From contig JAALGZ010000014.1 in assembly GCA_015227615.1 (NCBI GenBank), positions 310,001 through 374,000 of the forward strand: 64,000 nucleotides of DNA, given 5' to 3'. Position numbers and translations under genes: made by a program. The stretch comes from Labyrinthula sp. Ha. Its lineage: Eukaryota; Sar; Bigyra; Labyrinthulida; Labyrinthulaceae. Position 1 is the stretch's first letter, and the number at the start of each line of letters is the position of its first letter. A model generated the notes under the pieces. The model was not told the DNA's origin. It ran no database searches and saw nothing but the letters and a program-made list of their open reading frames with translations. Below are positions 41,901 through 52,260 of the stretch, one piece after another.

Positions 41901-44379
41901 TTGCAAAATATAACTAGAAGGATCTACTAGAGAATAATAGCATTTTATGTATCCGGTAGCAACTAGGTTATCAATAGCAATTAGGGATATTATGAGTTCA
42001 TTGATAATGTTCAGAGTCGTCAGTTCCACTAACTCATAAGCCTTGATAGCTCCTCCGACAATACGATGCCAACCTGTTTTTAGAGACTTATAAGAAGCAA
42101 GAAAAAATGTAATGAATTTTAGAATTATACATTTCAACATATGAACTGCGGGTTCTAACAGCTTCTCTTGTTCTAAATTAGACGGTTTAGACAAAACAGT
42201 ATCTGTGCACCTCATCTTAAGTCGTTGTACAAAATTTATGGATACCGGTGAAGCTTGTGTCAGTGGTGGAAAAAGTTCTGGACTTTTCTGTTAATTTTCA
42301 CACTCAGCGCTTACTTCAATTGCTCAATTACCATGATAAGATTCCATTTAACTCAAGAAATTTCTATTTTGAAATGTATGATGCATCATGATTCATGACA
42401 TAGCAAATAATCTGTTACATTGAAATTGTTTTACCAACTGAAGAGACTACCGGAAGTATTTAAAGTGTTCTTAGTACGCAGAAATAGATATATTCTTAGA
42501 GAGTATGAAATGGAGTTTGATACAATTTATGCTTACAGTTTTAGGAAAACAATGTTTCCATTTCAGGAATGAAAATTATAATCGATTCTCAGGTTGAGTA
42601 ACTTACACAGATTAGGTTTGTAGCAATCAAGTTGGATTTAGCCTAATGTTAAAAATTCTTGTTTATAGCACGTTAATAACTGTTTAATTGCTATAAGTTA
42701 TCGCTAAGTATTCTTACTTACGAGTTTTTATATAGTTAAAATCTGCTCGGTACTATCATACTTCTTAGACATCTTCTACAATTTATATCATCCTTCCGTG
42801 AGGTGACACAAATGGACTACCAACTTTCATAGACCCTATATTGCAAATACGGGTTTACTTTGCCACAAATAACTAAACTCCACAGGCGTGTATTTCCAAA
42901 CTTCCAACAGTTATATTTATATATGTATCTGCAAAGCAATTAGGTATAGAAGGAAACGTGACAGAGTAGCACATAAGGGAGACCTAGCGTAAAGACAAAA
43001 TCAATTTGCTGCACTTTTATGTGTTAGTAGAAATTCTTATGGGGTAGAGGTGCTGCATTATATGAGAAATGAGCTCTACATTATCTCTCTAGGCTACTTT
43101 TAAGCTGAGATTAAAGATAAAATGAATTAAATCAACATTTGAATGAGATGTTGGAGTATGATACTTAAAATTTTCAAGCTATGAATATACAACGTCAAAT
43201 ATAAACTTCTATTAGTTGGATAAACGATTGCATCGATGTTTGAAATTAGAAATGATATTGCTTATAATCACCTATTTAGCTTCGAAAATTTACCAGTTTA
43301 CAGATAAGTAGTACTGTTCTTAGACTATGTAAAAGCAACAACAAAAGAAATTACTGTAGCCTGATATCAGTTACCATAATTTACCTAACCATTGTATGTG
43401 GTGAATGTTAGATTAGTGACTAATTGTAGCGCTCTGAATAAGCTGCTTTTCACCTTCAAAGACTGCATAAACTCAATATGTGCATCTTTTCCTGAGTATA
43501 TTACACTCTGGCTTCCCCCGTTTTTTTAGATTATGTAACAAAGAAGCACAGATCGAGAAAAGCCTCTTGGTGGCAACACATGATACTTATTGAGCAACAA
43601 ACTAAGCATTATATGTTTCAAAGAACATTAAGAAATAACCCAAAGTAAATTTTCCATAATTCGCTGTGCTTAAGTTAATTACGAATAAATAGGAAAGAAA
43701 CTGCATGGACTAGTAAAATCAGACAAGACTTATTTTGTTCATAGCTTACAATTTTAACCTGAAATGGCCAAAACCTGGTTAGTCTGAACAGATAATATCA
43801 AATTTATACTCTTGGTAAACTAAAATAATAAAAACCAATACAACTTTCCTTCGTATCGCCCGTGTTTATGTTTAGTAAAGTAGTCATTGCTGCAAGCACA
43901 CTTGATAATGTTAATACCGAGCTTAGAGAAGCTTCTGGGCATTCTTGACTATCAAGTTTATTTTCTTCGCAACATATATGCATCTTTTCTATTATATATA
44001 TTTAAACAATCTCGTTGATATATCGCTAGAGGTTGCAGTTTTTAACTGAGAGAATTCTTTTAGATTCGTAGGGGACTTCCAGTTATATAGCAAAGAAGCA
44101 TTTTAACCAGAGAACATAGCTTTGACCAAGATCATAAAACTATTCTCTAAATTCAGGCAGATATTGTAGTATAGTTCGTCAAAACCTGGTCTCATATCAT
44201 CACAATTTACAATATTAAGTTGCATCCCAACATCTTCGTTTTTCTTCTTTCAATTCTTATATAACTCGTTCTTCATCCGGGCATAATTTGCGGAAATTCC
44301 GATAATTTTCGAAAAACTTTCGGATACCGAAATTTATCTCCGATAAAGAAACTCAAATAATAATAAGAACACAACGTAA
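38962..44379. other. gene-free region
   Basis: A 5.4-kb AT-rich desert. The longest open frame (41868-42215, minus) has no domain signature. I saw no RNA gene, repeat array or element ends. The final 90 bp hold CGGATACCG and CCGATAA words upstream of the DUF924 gene. Confidence 0.5.
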
Positions 44380-45042
44380 ATGCTATCTCTTCCGTTTAAA
44401 AGTTTTTTCAGCAGAGGAATGAAAACAAAAGTTCCATATAAAGCTGTTCTTATAAAAGACGCCTTAGAGTTCTGGTTTCCAAAAGGTCGAGATGTACACC
44501 ACGATCATTGGTTCAAATCGACAGAGGAGTTGGACCGGGAGCTGGAGAAAAAGTTTGGTCCATCTTTGGAGGGTTTGAGAGATAAAAAAGAACAGGAAAA
44601 GTATAAAACTTGGTTGGAAAGCAAAGAAGGACGTCTGGCTTATATTCTCTTGACTGATCAGTTTCCCAGGAACATCTATCGAGGAAAGAAAGAAGCATTT
44701 GCTTTTGATCACCTTGCGTTGGGCATTGCTATGGAGTACGCAGGAGATGAGGAGAAGTTCGAAAAAACTTTGAAAGAGTATACACACGAAGAGCTTCAGT
44801 TTCTGTATATCCCGTTGATGCACTCTGAGGATGCTAAAACGTGTAAATTATGCTGCACAATATTTGAAAAGCTTTCTAAAGAAGTATCCCCAAAGTATCA
44901 ACAAAATTATGAATACGCAATAAAGCATCATGATATTCTCTCTGAGTTTGGAAGATATCCTCACAGAAACAATGTCCTTGGAAGAAAACACACACCTGAT
45001 GAACAAAAGTACATGGAAACAGCCGACCGCTTTGGTCAATAA
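44380..45042 (+). CDS. DUF924 family protein
   Basis: The protein has 220 residues. Diagnostic DUF924 blocks are LEFWFPKG with downstream HWFK near the start, LLTDQFPRNIYRGKKEAFAFD in the middle, FLYIPLMHSED, then HHDILSEFGRYPHRNNVLGR near the end. The fold is an all-helical TPR-like bundle; the biochemical function of the family is not established. The first 20 residues (MLSLPFKSFFSRGMKTK) are basic and aromatic and may be a mitochondrial presequence; a second Met at residue 14 is an alternative start. DUF924 is common in bacteria but also found in plants and fungi. The upstream 90 bp contain several CGGATA-like words. Confidence 0.88.
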   Translation: MLSLPFKSFFSRGMKTKVPYKAVLIKDALEFWFPKGRDVHHDHWFKSTEELDRELEKKFGPSLEGLRDKKEQEKYKTWLESKEGRLAYILLTDQFPRNIYRGKKEAFAFDHLALGIAMEYAGDEEKFEKTLKEYTHEELQFLYIPLMHSEDAKTCKLCCTIFEKLSKEVSPKYQQNYEYAIKHHDILSEFGRYPHRNNVLGRKHTPDEQKYMETADRFGQ

Positions 45043-45146
45043 ACTCTCTCCACTTTTTTCATTTTGTTGCCCCTCTTTATCCGTTTACTCATCTTCTCCC
45101 TTAACGTTTTAAGCCGTTGAATATCATAGATATCTTTGTTTAGATT

Positions 45147-45431
45147 TTATTCCAACTCTGCTCGATTAAGCTTCCAATTCCTGGACGCGATTGGTATATA
45201 AAGCTCAGTTACCCACGTAGTCTTGAAAATAGCAATGGAAGAGAATAGTTCCTTAGAATGAAAGTATGGAAGTGAAAGAAATAGCACAGAAATGAAATAA
45301 ACCAACAAATTTCGACATTTGATGACAACAAGATCTAGGCAATTATTTCGGTCCGAAAAGAGAACGGAAATTTTAAATACTTGTTGATTGCGACAAAAGA
45401 AGAAATTTGTTGTAGTGAAAAGAAACTGCAT
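45147..45431 (-). CDS. hypothetical small protein
   Basis: This 94-residue open frame fits between the DUF924 stop and the divergent kinase start. It has a hydrophobic stretch near the middle (LLVYFISVLFLSLPYF). No family was recognised. Its placement, 88 bp from the kinase ATG, would suit a divergent promoter, but a frame of this length can occur by chance in such AT-rich DNA. It may be nothing. Confidence 0.3.
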   Translation of the reverse strand: MQFLFTTTNFFFCRNQQVFKISVLFSDRNNCLDLVVIKCRNLLVYFISVLFLSLPYFHSKELFSSIAIFKTTWVTELYIPIASRNWKLNRAELE

Positions 45432-45519
45432 CAAAAAGACGCAGGTTTAACCAATCTCACAAGTAGTGATTCAAGCTTTTTTTTGAAAGTTGAGAGGTTG
45501 GTTAAGGAATTTGTGAAGT

Positions 45520-46986
45520 ATGTTAAACCCGTCAGTGTTTAAGCTGAGTACACGAAAGAAAATTGGAAAAGGTGGGTTTTCAACGATATATAGGTGCGAG
45601 CTGCAAAAGCCGATACAAGGAGAGACAATTGCAGCTATTAAGATCACTAAGAAAAGCTCTGGCTCAGTGTCTTTGAAAGGCGCTTTTAAGGATGTGAAGA
45701 AGACTATGTTTAAGGTAAAGAAAGTTAAAACTATTAGGCCGAAAAAAGTTGACACTGAAGTAAAACAGACGAAAGAAACTCAGGTTGTTGAAAATGAGCA
45801 AAGTAAAGAGGATAGAAATATTAGAAGTAAAAAAACAAAGCGAAAAGGTGGGAGGGCCGGTAGGAAAAAGAAAGAGGTTAGAAAACAGAGTAAGAAAAGA
45901 GTTCCAAAAAATACAGAGAAAACTTTAAAAAATGTTTCGTTTGAAGTTGAAAAGGTCAGAAAAAATAGTGAAATATCAAAAAGAGCACGAAAAGCGGTGG
46001 AAACCGATTCTTCATCTGATGCGAGCGACTCCTCCATTCGGCGGAGAGAAGAAAGAAAGAAACTTGCAGACGCTGAAATTTCATATTTAAGACTTTCACA
46101 AGGGAATGAGTATGTCCTCAAATATCTGACACACGTTACAACCAAATCTGTGACAATAATGGTAACTGAACTGTGCGCATGTGACTTGAGAAAACTTATC
46201 AAAATCAAACGATTTTTCCCAAAGGATACAGAAAAAAAAAAGTATCCTATAATGCACATAAACTACTTGGTTGTCCCCGTATTACATGCTTTAGCTCATG
46301 TACACAAGCTTGGCATAATTCATTTAGATATTAAAGAGCAAAATATTTTATTGAATTTCAATGGGGTTCCTAAATTAGCGGATTTTGGTATATCAAAAGT
46401 GATACCTGGATTGAACACGAATATTACTTCGCTACTTGGAGCCAACTTTATGAAAGCGAATGAGCAAGAGGTTCGATTTGGACAAGTAAAAGTTGTGGGG
46501 ACACTTCGGTATATGTCTCCGGAAGTTTGTTTTGGATTTAGCATTAAGTCAGGTCAAGTGGGTACTTTCAGTGACCTTTGGTCACTTGGTGTAACTTTGT
46601 TACAGCTGTTTACTGGATTTAAATATAATAAAGTTGAAAAGCCTAAATTTAAACTGTGTCAAAGGGACAAGGATGGAGATGCACTGCGAAAGTTAATTTT
46701 AACTTATTCTGGCTTTTACAAAGAGAACGGAAGAAGTACGGGTGGTAACCAGTTTCAATTGCTGAACAACGAAGTTGCGTTGAAGTTTCGAGACTTGGTG
46801 AGTGACATGCTTGAAGTGGATGGACCGAGCCGTCGACCTGCAAGCCAACTACTAGGTTTTCCTGGATTCGGAGCAATTTCAGCTGCTTGGGATGATTTTA
46901 GGGAAACAGGAGAAACAGATGATGGATACATTTTAGGAATCAAGGAGAGAACCCAACTATTTTTTCAAAGAATGTTGAGTACTTGA
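45520..46986 (+). CDS. divergent Ser/Thr protein kinase with basic insert and HLD motif
   Basis: The protein has 488 residues. The kinase starts almost at the N terminus: GKGGFSTIYRC loop, AAIKITKK with the ATP-binding Lys. A Lys/Arg-rich insert of about 120 residues (roughly 50-170) then separates beta-3 from the alpha-C helix (ADAEISYLRL). The insert has patches like KTKRKGGRAGRKKK and a Ser/Asp cluster (SSSDASDSS), so nuclear localisation and CK2-type phosphorylation are plausible. The catalytic loop is HLDIKEQN, with Leu for Arg of the usual HRD; DFGISK and MSPEV are intact, so it is probably active without HRD-Arg-dependent activation-loop control. The closest type is not clear (WEE/Mps1/Bub-like kinases sometimes have HLD). 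No intron is needed. Confidence 0.85.
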   Translation: MLNPSVFKLSTRKKIGKGGFSTIYRCELQKPIQGETIAAIKITKKSSGSVSLKGAFKDVKKTMFKVKKVKTIRPKKVDTEVKQTKETQVVENEQSKEDRNIRSKKTKRKGGRAGRKKKEVRKQSKKRVPKNTEKTLKNVSFEVEKVRKNSEISKRARKAVETDSSSDASDSSIRRREERKKLADAEISYLRLSQGNEYVLKYLTHVTTKSVTIMVTELCACDLRKLIKIKRFFPKDTEKKKYPIMHINYLVVPVLHALAHVHKLGIIHLDIKEQNILLNFNGVPKLADFGISKVIPGLNTNITSLLGANFMKANEQEVRFGQVKVVGTLRYMSPEVCFGFSIKSGQVGTFSDLWSLGVTLLQLFTGFKYNKVEKPKFKLCQRDKDGDALRKLILTYSGFYKENGRSTGGNQFQLLNNEVALKFRDLVSDMLEVDGPSRRPASQLLGFPGFGAISAAWDDFRETGETDDGYILGIKERTQLFFQRMLST

Positions 46987-47190
46987 TCAACTATTACTTC
47001 CAGAGTTTGTGAGTTGATGTATTGCTGTTTCAAATAATGTAGAGAGTGAAGCTCTTATTTGACGCAAGTTTGTTACGGTCTGCAATTTTAAAAGACAAGT
47101 TAAGTGTGTTAAATTCTGTATAATCTTAATACAAAAGCTTCATGCGACTAAAGCCGAGGGCACTCTGTAAAGTCTATCTTGCTTGCTATA

Positions 47191-47304
47191 ATGCGGAGAA
47201 CCATTCTTTTCTCTAGAATAAATTACGACAAAGCCTGCAAGGGCGCCCTTACAAAATGCACTGAGAATGTTGTTGAAAACATCTCATCTCCAAAGAAAAA
47301 TTGA
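47191..47304 (+). CDS. short ORF, possibly mitochondrial ATP synthase epsilon-like
   Basis: The frame encodes 37 residues, starting MRRTILFSRINYDKACKGAL. The size and the order of a short head, an aromatic, then a Cys/Ala helix loosely recall the roughly 50-residue mitochondrial F1 epsilon subunit. Key conserved residues are not clearly present. The alternative is a minus-strand hydrophobic small protein in the same interval. Low confidence. Confidence 0.15.
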   Translation: MRRTILFSRINYDKACKGALTKCTENVVENISSPKKN

Positions 47305-47769
47305 ATTTTTTCGGTAAAATTGGGGCAAGACAATGATGTAAAAAAAAATTAATCATGAAGAATAGAACAGAGCCAGCTGCTGCAATTGTACCAACGAACT
47401 TCAGAGGGGACAGACGTGTATATGCAGTGGAAATTTAAAGCATGAAGTTGGTTGGGGATGAAGAGTTAAATAAAACAGAAGTATTTGCAAGTTTTTATTG
47501 AAATTCTTTGATTCCTTTTTTACTTTCTCACAAACTAAAGATATTGTAGTGTTGTCTGTCTTTGTACCTTCCAAGGAAGAAAATTATTGGTGAAATTTCA
47601 CTTCCCACTTTTTTTTAGAAATTTCAACAGAAGTTAGAGATATTTAACTAGAATCAACCAATATTTATTTCTTATAGTAAAATTTACAATTTCCTGTTTC
47701 ATATATCTACATTTTACTTTTTATTCTTTTTTACCACCGAGAGAGCAGAGCGGCTGCAAGTTTTCCTCC

Positions 47770-47783
47770 TGCCACGTCATTAG
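47770..47783 (+). promoter_or_regulatory. TGCCACGTCATTAG motif upstream of glycosylase
   Basis: Exactly the same 14 bp as 3041-3054, here ending 4 bp before the ATG. Two identical 14-mers, both within 10 bp of a start codon, are unlikely by chance. Confidence 0.5.
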
Positions 47784-47787
47784 AGCA

Positions 47788-48726
47788 ATGTTTAGTCAGT
47801 TTGAGATAAAGGAAGCAGCGACCGTTAAGAGATCCACCAAGAAGAGAAAGTTGAATGCAGAAAACAATAAATACTTAGTGCCTCCTCTACCCCTTGCCTT
47901 AAAACTTGGAGAATTAGATCCAGATCCTCATACACTTATACTTGGAACCTGTCCTAGTGAGAAATCGCTAGCTCGCGGATTGACAGGCAACGATAAGAAA
48001 CTTAGAGGTGGGAGCGGACAACAAATGTTTGGAAATCCGCGAAATTGCTTCTTTAATATCGCTGGGTCGGCATTTAATTTTTCTAGAGTGCATGTAACTT
48101 ACCAGCAACAACTCGAAATGCTGACAGGGAACGGGTATGCTCTCTGGGAAGTCTTTTATCAATGCATTAGAAAAGGTTCCTTGGATAATTCCGTTGATCT
48201 TAACGGAAAAATAATATTAAATAATAAAAGGGGAGAGAATAAAAAATTCCCTAATGACGTCACTGTGCTAAATGATATTCCTTGGATACTCCGAACATTT
48301 CCTTCTATTAGAAGAATAGTGCTTCCAGGAAGCACAGCTGAAATCTTTGCAAAGACAAATGTTTTTGGAAATATTCTCTTGAAAAGTGATCTGTTTTATA
48401 TAGATGAAACACGTTTTTGGTTTCATAAGGCGAAGAAGCTTTTTCTTAAGAAGAGTTTCAAAGTTAAAGCTGGAACTGGAGACATTGAACTTATTTGTTT
48501 ACCTTCCACTTCTCCTGCATCAGCTGCTCTGAGACCATATGATAAAGAAAAAATATGGTTTAAGGAATGCTTTAGTATCAATGAGCCTCCAACAAATTAT
48601 TTATGCGTTGCTTGTAATCAAAAGGGTTCTCATTTCCTTTCCGATTGTTCATCACTCGGTGCATGGAAAGAAAAGATAAAGACGAGGAAACATTCTGAGG
48701 TTAACTACAACAATTGGTACATATGA
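47788..48726 (+). CDS. uracil-DNA glycosylase superfamily, family 6 (HDG)-like, with zinc knuckle
   Basis: The protein has 312 residues. A basic N-terminal stretch (KRSTKKRKL) could be a nuclear signal. The core has LILGTCPSEKSLARG (motif I), QQMFGNPRNCFFNI with the Asn of the HPRNxFW-type motif, GYALWEVFYQC, IRRIVLPGSTA and LPSTSPASAALRPYDKEK (motif II), followed by W. These match hypoxanthine/uracil glycosylases (family 6) and their relatives, which excise deaminated bases to start base-excision repair. The C terminus adds C-x2-C-x5-H-x4-C (CVACNQKGSHFLSDC), close to a CCHC zinc knuckle with one extra residue. The stop is 8 bp from the convergent PHPT-like gene stop. Confidence 0.82.
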   Translation: MFSQFEIKEAATVKRSTKKRKLNAENNKYLVPPLPLALKLGELDPDPHTLILGTCPSEKSLARGLTGNDKKLRGGSGQQMFGNPRNCFFNIAGSAFNFSRVHVTYQQQLEMLTGNGYALWEVFYQCIRKGSLDNSVDLNGKIILNNKRGENKKFPNDVTVLNDIPWILRTFPSIRRIVLPGSTAEIFAKTNVFGNILLKSDLFYIDETRFWFHKAKKLFLKKSFKVKAGTGDIELICLPSTSPASAALRPYDKEKIWFKECFSINEPPTNYLCVACNQKGSHFLSDCSSLGAWKEKIKTRKHSEVNYNNWYI

Positions 48727-48734
48727 TTATAATG

Positions 48735-49376
48735 CTAACAATGCTTCCAGTTTTTTATATCATAGAAGTCCGAAGGCGAATAACCATTTGGAGACCATCT
48801 CACATCTACTCCAAAAAACTCTTGAGCAATTATTTGACAAGTTATTTCGTTGCTCTTTACAAAGTAAGAATTTCCAAGTCTTTTGGAAAAGGTTTTACTG
48901 AAGCCAAAGATAGATATTTTTCTAGTTTTTCCAGTAGTAAAATAAATTCTCCCACCTCCAAGAACTCTTACAAATTTTGAAGGATGTTCTCTTTGAAATG
49001 CTCTAAAAGCCTTTGGATGCGTACAATCTAGGTTAACTTTTGGGCATCCCTAAGATATCGTTGCGGAGGAAAAAATACCTGAACAAAGAATTCTTGTGTG
49101 TCAATTTCTTGAATAAGCACATATTTGAAGAAAGAGTTTTGGGATACATCTGGGAAGAAGACGCGAATGTCATCTTCATCACTCGTCCGTGGCTGAACAG
49201 TTAATCAGAAGAAAAGCAAATACGGGATGGGAAATATTTTGTTTGTAAAGCCATTTTATAACCAGGAGTAGTAGGAATAACTGTACTAATTTTTGAATGC
49301 TTTCAAAGAAAGATGACAAAAAGTAGTTTTTCTTTTGTTTTTCTTTATCCATATTTTGCACAGAAAAGTTCAACAT
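48735..49376 (-). CDS. membrane-anchored 14-kDa phosphohistidine phosphatase (PHPT1/janus) homologue
   Basis: Three exons, 49224-49376, 49079-49192 and 48735-49049, join through introns of 31 nt (49193-49223) and 29 nt (49050-49078), both GT-AG and in phase, giving 193 residues. Exon 1 supplies a basic head and a membrane segment (LVQLFLLLLVIKWLY). Exons 2-3 match PHPT: FFPDV...FFKYVLIQE, FVQG, CTHPKAF where the catalytic His is expected, RVLGGGRIYF (family LGGGRI), KISIFGFSKTF and VRWSPNGY. PHPT1 removes phosphate from protein histidine and is soluble in animals, so the anchor is odd. A second Met at residue 9 could also start. The catalytic His alignment needs confirming. Confidence 0.8.
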
Positions 49377-51053
49377 TTTTATCCTGGGCCATATAACCCA
49401 ATTTGGTAAATGAGCTCTCCATGCGGGAAATAAGTAAAAACGACAACATTTTGAAATTACCTCTTTGTATCATATCTTTAAGCTTTGTAGCACGTTTATG
49501 GTGTTCCATAAGACAGATGCTTAAAGTCTAGCAAAAACCAGAGCCTTTTTTGTGCTCAATGTGCACGGTTTCATGAATGCTAGATTGAATTTGGATGCTT
49601 AGCGTTAGTGATCAATGCTCACCTATAATTAAAAGGCATCGCTGCTCAAGGACCTAAATCTTCCTCAGAAAAAAAAATTCTTTTCCATTTAGAAAGTTAC
49701 TTGTGTTTGTTACAGCATTGGGTGTAAAAACTAGATTGATTAGTTAAGGACTTTACCTCCACAAAACTCGAAGAACTCATTTCACACTCTGGCATGAAAT
49801 TTTAAAAATCGTTCTCAAATAAATGGGCTCTTCTTGGGGAGCGCAAGTCTTCTTACATAGTCATGGACTGGCACCATGTCTCTCTAAGTAATATTCTAGC
49901 ACGTACCCTGCCAATAGAAGCAAACCAATTTTGAAAAGAATATTATTACACTACGGAACGATTGCTTACACCATCCAGAGCCTTTTTTCTAAAGCATATC
50001 TAGCTCAGAAGATGCACAAGATATGCAAAAAATTCTGATTGTGCTATCATTAGTAGCAGAAAATTGAAAAATGTTCCAGGTACAGCTTACCCAAATTTGG
50101 GTTATTGACTACGAACTCAGAAAGATCTTTTACATTGGGATCTAAAATTATGTCTAAATTATTAATAATGGTAACGGATCTTGAGCTTTTATGATATTAC
50201 ATAATTCAGCACGAATATAATTGTAACTCCAGGTTAGAATAAATATCTAGGCAATATTTCTGCACCTATGGAGAACTAACCTACCTGGAATTTTCCATTC
50301 ACAGATTTATAACTGTCGCTGTTACCGGTTTTAGTCTCTCAGCTATGTTGGTCTACCAATAGAATAACACACTATAATCTTTGAATAAATGTACCCCACA
50401 CTTAAAAGATATTTCTGAAGAGACAGGGGTTCACATAAAAAATCTGGCGTCTAAGCATTATCTGCGCTACTAAATTTTTCGTAATATGTGGTATGTGGAA
50501 ATAATATTCTTGAGCAATTGTAAGATGAAACTAAGCTTAAGACTATAAAGTTAAATAATAAACAATAGCAAAGTCTTCCCTTGTTGATTTGTTGTCTTGC
50601 CGTACATGAATGACTACTTGAGACATACTCTAACACGAGTCCCTTAATCTTCAAGCATAACCCAAATGCTTAAATTTCACAATAAACCATGTATTTTCTT
50701 TCAATAGGCCCTAAGTTAATTATTTTACTTCTTAATGTAAGCAACTTGTTGAACATTATGAGCGCACCAACCATTGCTTCTGGTTTTAGCTAAGTTACAG
50801 GAATAAGTGTTCTAGTTAAGAATTTTAATTTTACTACATTTTGATAATATTAGGAAATAGGTGCAATTACCTTGAATTTGCTAAAAGTGTACAGGACAAG
50901 ACTCTCACTGCTTGTATACACATATGCAATAGTAATAGTAGAGGAATTGGTAATGCAAAATCACCTCTGCAACGGTTTGAACTGTCTCGGCACAAGAAAA
51001 TATTGGTTTTTACTAGTCTCTCATGACACAAATAGAAGCCAGTAGATCGTGAA

Positions 51054-51300
51054 ATGTTTTCGAACAAAGAAACTAAAAGCAAACCTTCCAAATTTTTGTC
51101 ATTATGGGGAAATGTTTCAGTTATTTTCACAAATAACAAGACTCTTACCCGGCGCAAAGTTAATGCTTGGAAAGCCATAATCCAATCTGACAATATCCTT
51201 ACCTTTTCTCTAAAAGTAATTGTGAGCCTAGTGAGAAAAAAGCTTCTAAGAAACAAAATCACTGCTTATAAATATTTTATTGTACAATGGGTCGAAGCAG
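51054..51300 (+). mobile_element. fossil Ty3/gypsy-like RNase H fragment
   Basis: One frame carries a short match to the end of Ty3-type RNase H (TNNKTL...RRKVNAWKAIIQ). It is isolated, old and broken, with no LTR seen. Weak call. Confidence 0.3.
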
Positions 51301-51419
51301 AAGTGGGAAGAAGACAGTGGTCCAAGCTGCAAAGTACTGGTCGAACGTCAGAATCACGACTGCTGATTAAATAAAGATACTTCGAATCGGCCGAAATGTA
51401 CCGATACAATAAATAAATG

Positions 51420-51440
51420 GTATATATATATATATATATT
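51420..51440. repeat. (TA)n microsatellite
   Basis: About ten TA units in a row. Shorter TA runs lie in both palindrome arms near 23615 and 34870. Confidence 0.85.
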
Positions 51441-52179
51441 TATACTTAACCTGTCAAACTACTCTGAGATATTAAGCTCGACTCCTAAACAGAGTGAATT
51501 AATTTTCCTATGTTTATCTGTGGGCCGAGCTCTGGCTTTGAATTTTCGTGATGTTTATTTTCATCGTGTCAATAAGACTAGTAAGGCAATGTAACTAGGC
51601 CACACTCGTGGAATTAGGTTATGCAGTGAGAAAAATGAAACGTAAGAGTCATGGCCCTTTATAGGTCACAAATTTCAGCTGTCTATACAAAATTAGCCCG
51701 CCTCCTTACTCTTCAAAGGTTTCATGAAAGGAAAGAATTCTAATAAGAAATAATTTTTTGATGCTAAACTGCATTAAGTATAACACAATAGAATGATATT
51801 TTTGTTGCCACTACTCATCTATTCAAGTAGCTGACAAGCGATAACATCTTTGAGTAAACATTCAATACTTTGGCCGGAATTCAAGGGGGTATCTTACTTC
51901 AAACAAGAACAAAATTAATAATAAATTCCTCCGGTGAAGTTTAGCTGGATAACTAGGTTGTAGGCATTCTCCTTACATGCTGTGCGATTTGACAACCTTA
52001 ATCAAACGCATGGTACATCGGTTTATGTTAAAGATGTAGTGACTTTCTTATCAACTAATAACCGTAAAAACCGATTCAAGATGGGTGTACTTTTAATTAT
52101 TTATGCAGCGAAAACATTTCTATTATGTTTCCGGCCGGGAGTCTTCAACATGAAATCTAGTTAGATCAAATGCATTTAA

Positions 52180-52260
52180 CACCAATTCATAATGCAGTTA
52201 AAAAAGAAATGGATATGTTTCGTAATGTTAATATTTTTCATAGTTAGTTTTAAGTTAACA
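52180..52260 (+). mobile_element. possible fossil Ty1/copia-like reverse transcriptase start
   Basis: A brief AVKKEMDMFRNVNIF-like reading resembles the opening of copia reverse transcriptases. It is very short, decayed and uncertain. No element ends were seen. Confidence 0.15.

Larger units (their letters stand above)
46987..47787. other. intergenic region with conflicting short frames
   Basis: This 800-bp stretch has a better codon appearance than the deserts around 47190-47440. A 37-residue plus-strand frame (47191-47304) and a hydrophobic minus-strand frame (47249-47434) overlap. A small intron-split gene may lie here, but I could not build a convincing model on either strand. Confidence 0.3.

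Noticed and set aside
41868-42215. 115-residue open frame on the minus strand
   Set aside because: No domain or signal; treated as chance.
48240-48260. CRE-like TGACGTCA site
   Set aside because: It lies inside the glycosylase coding sequence, so it is probably incidental.
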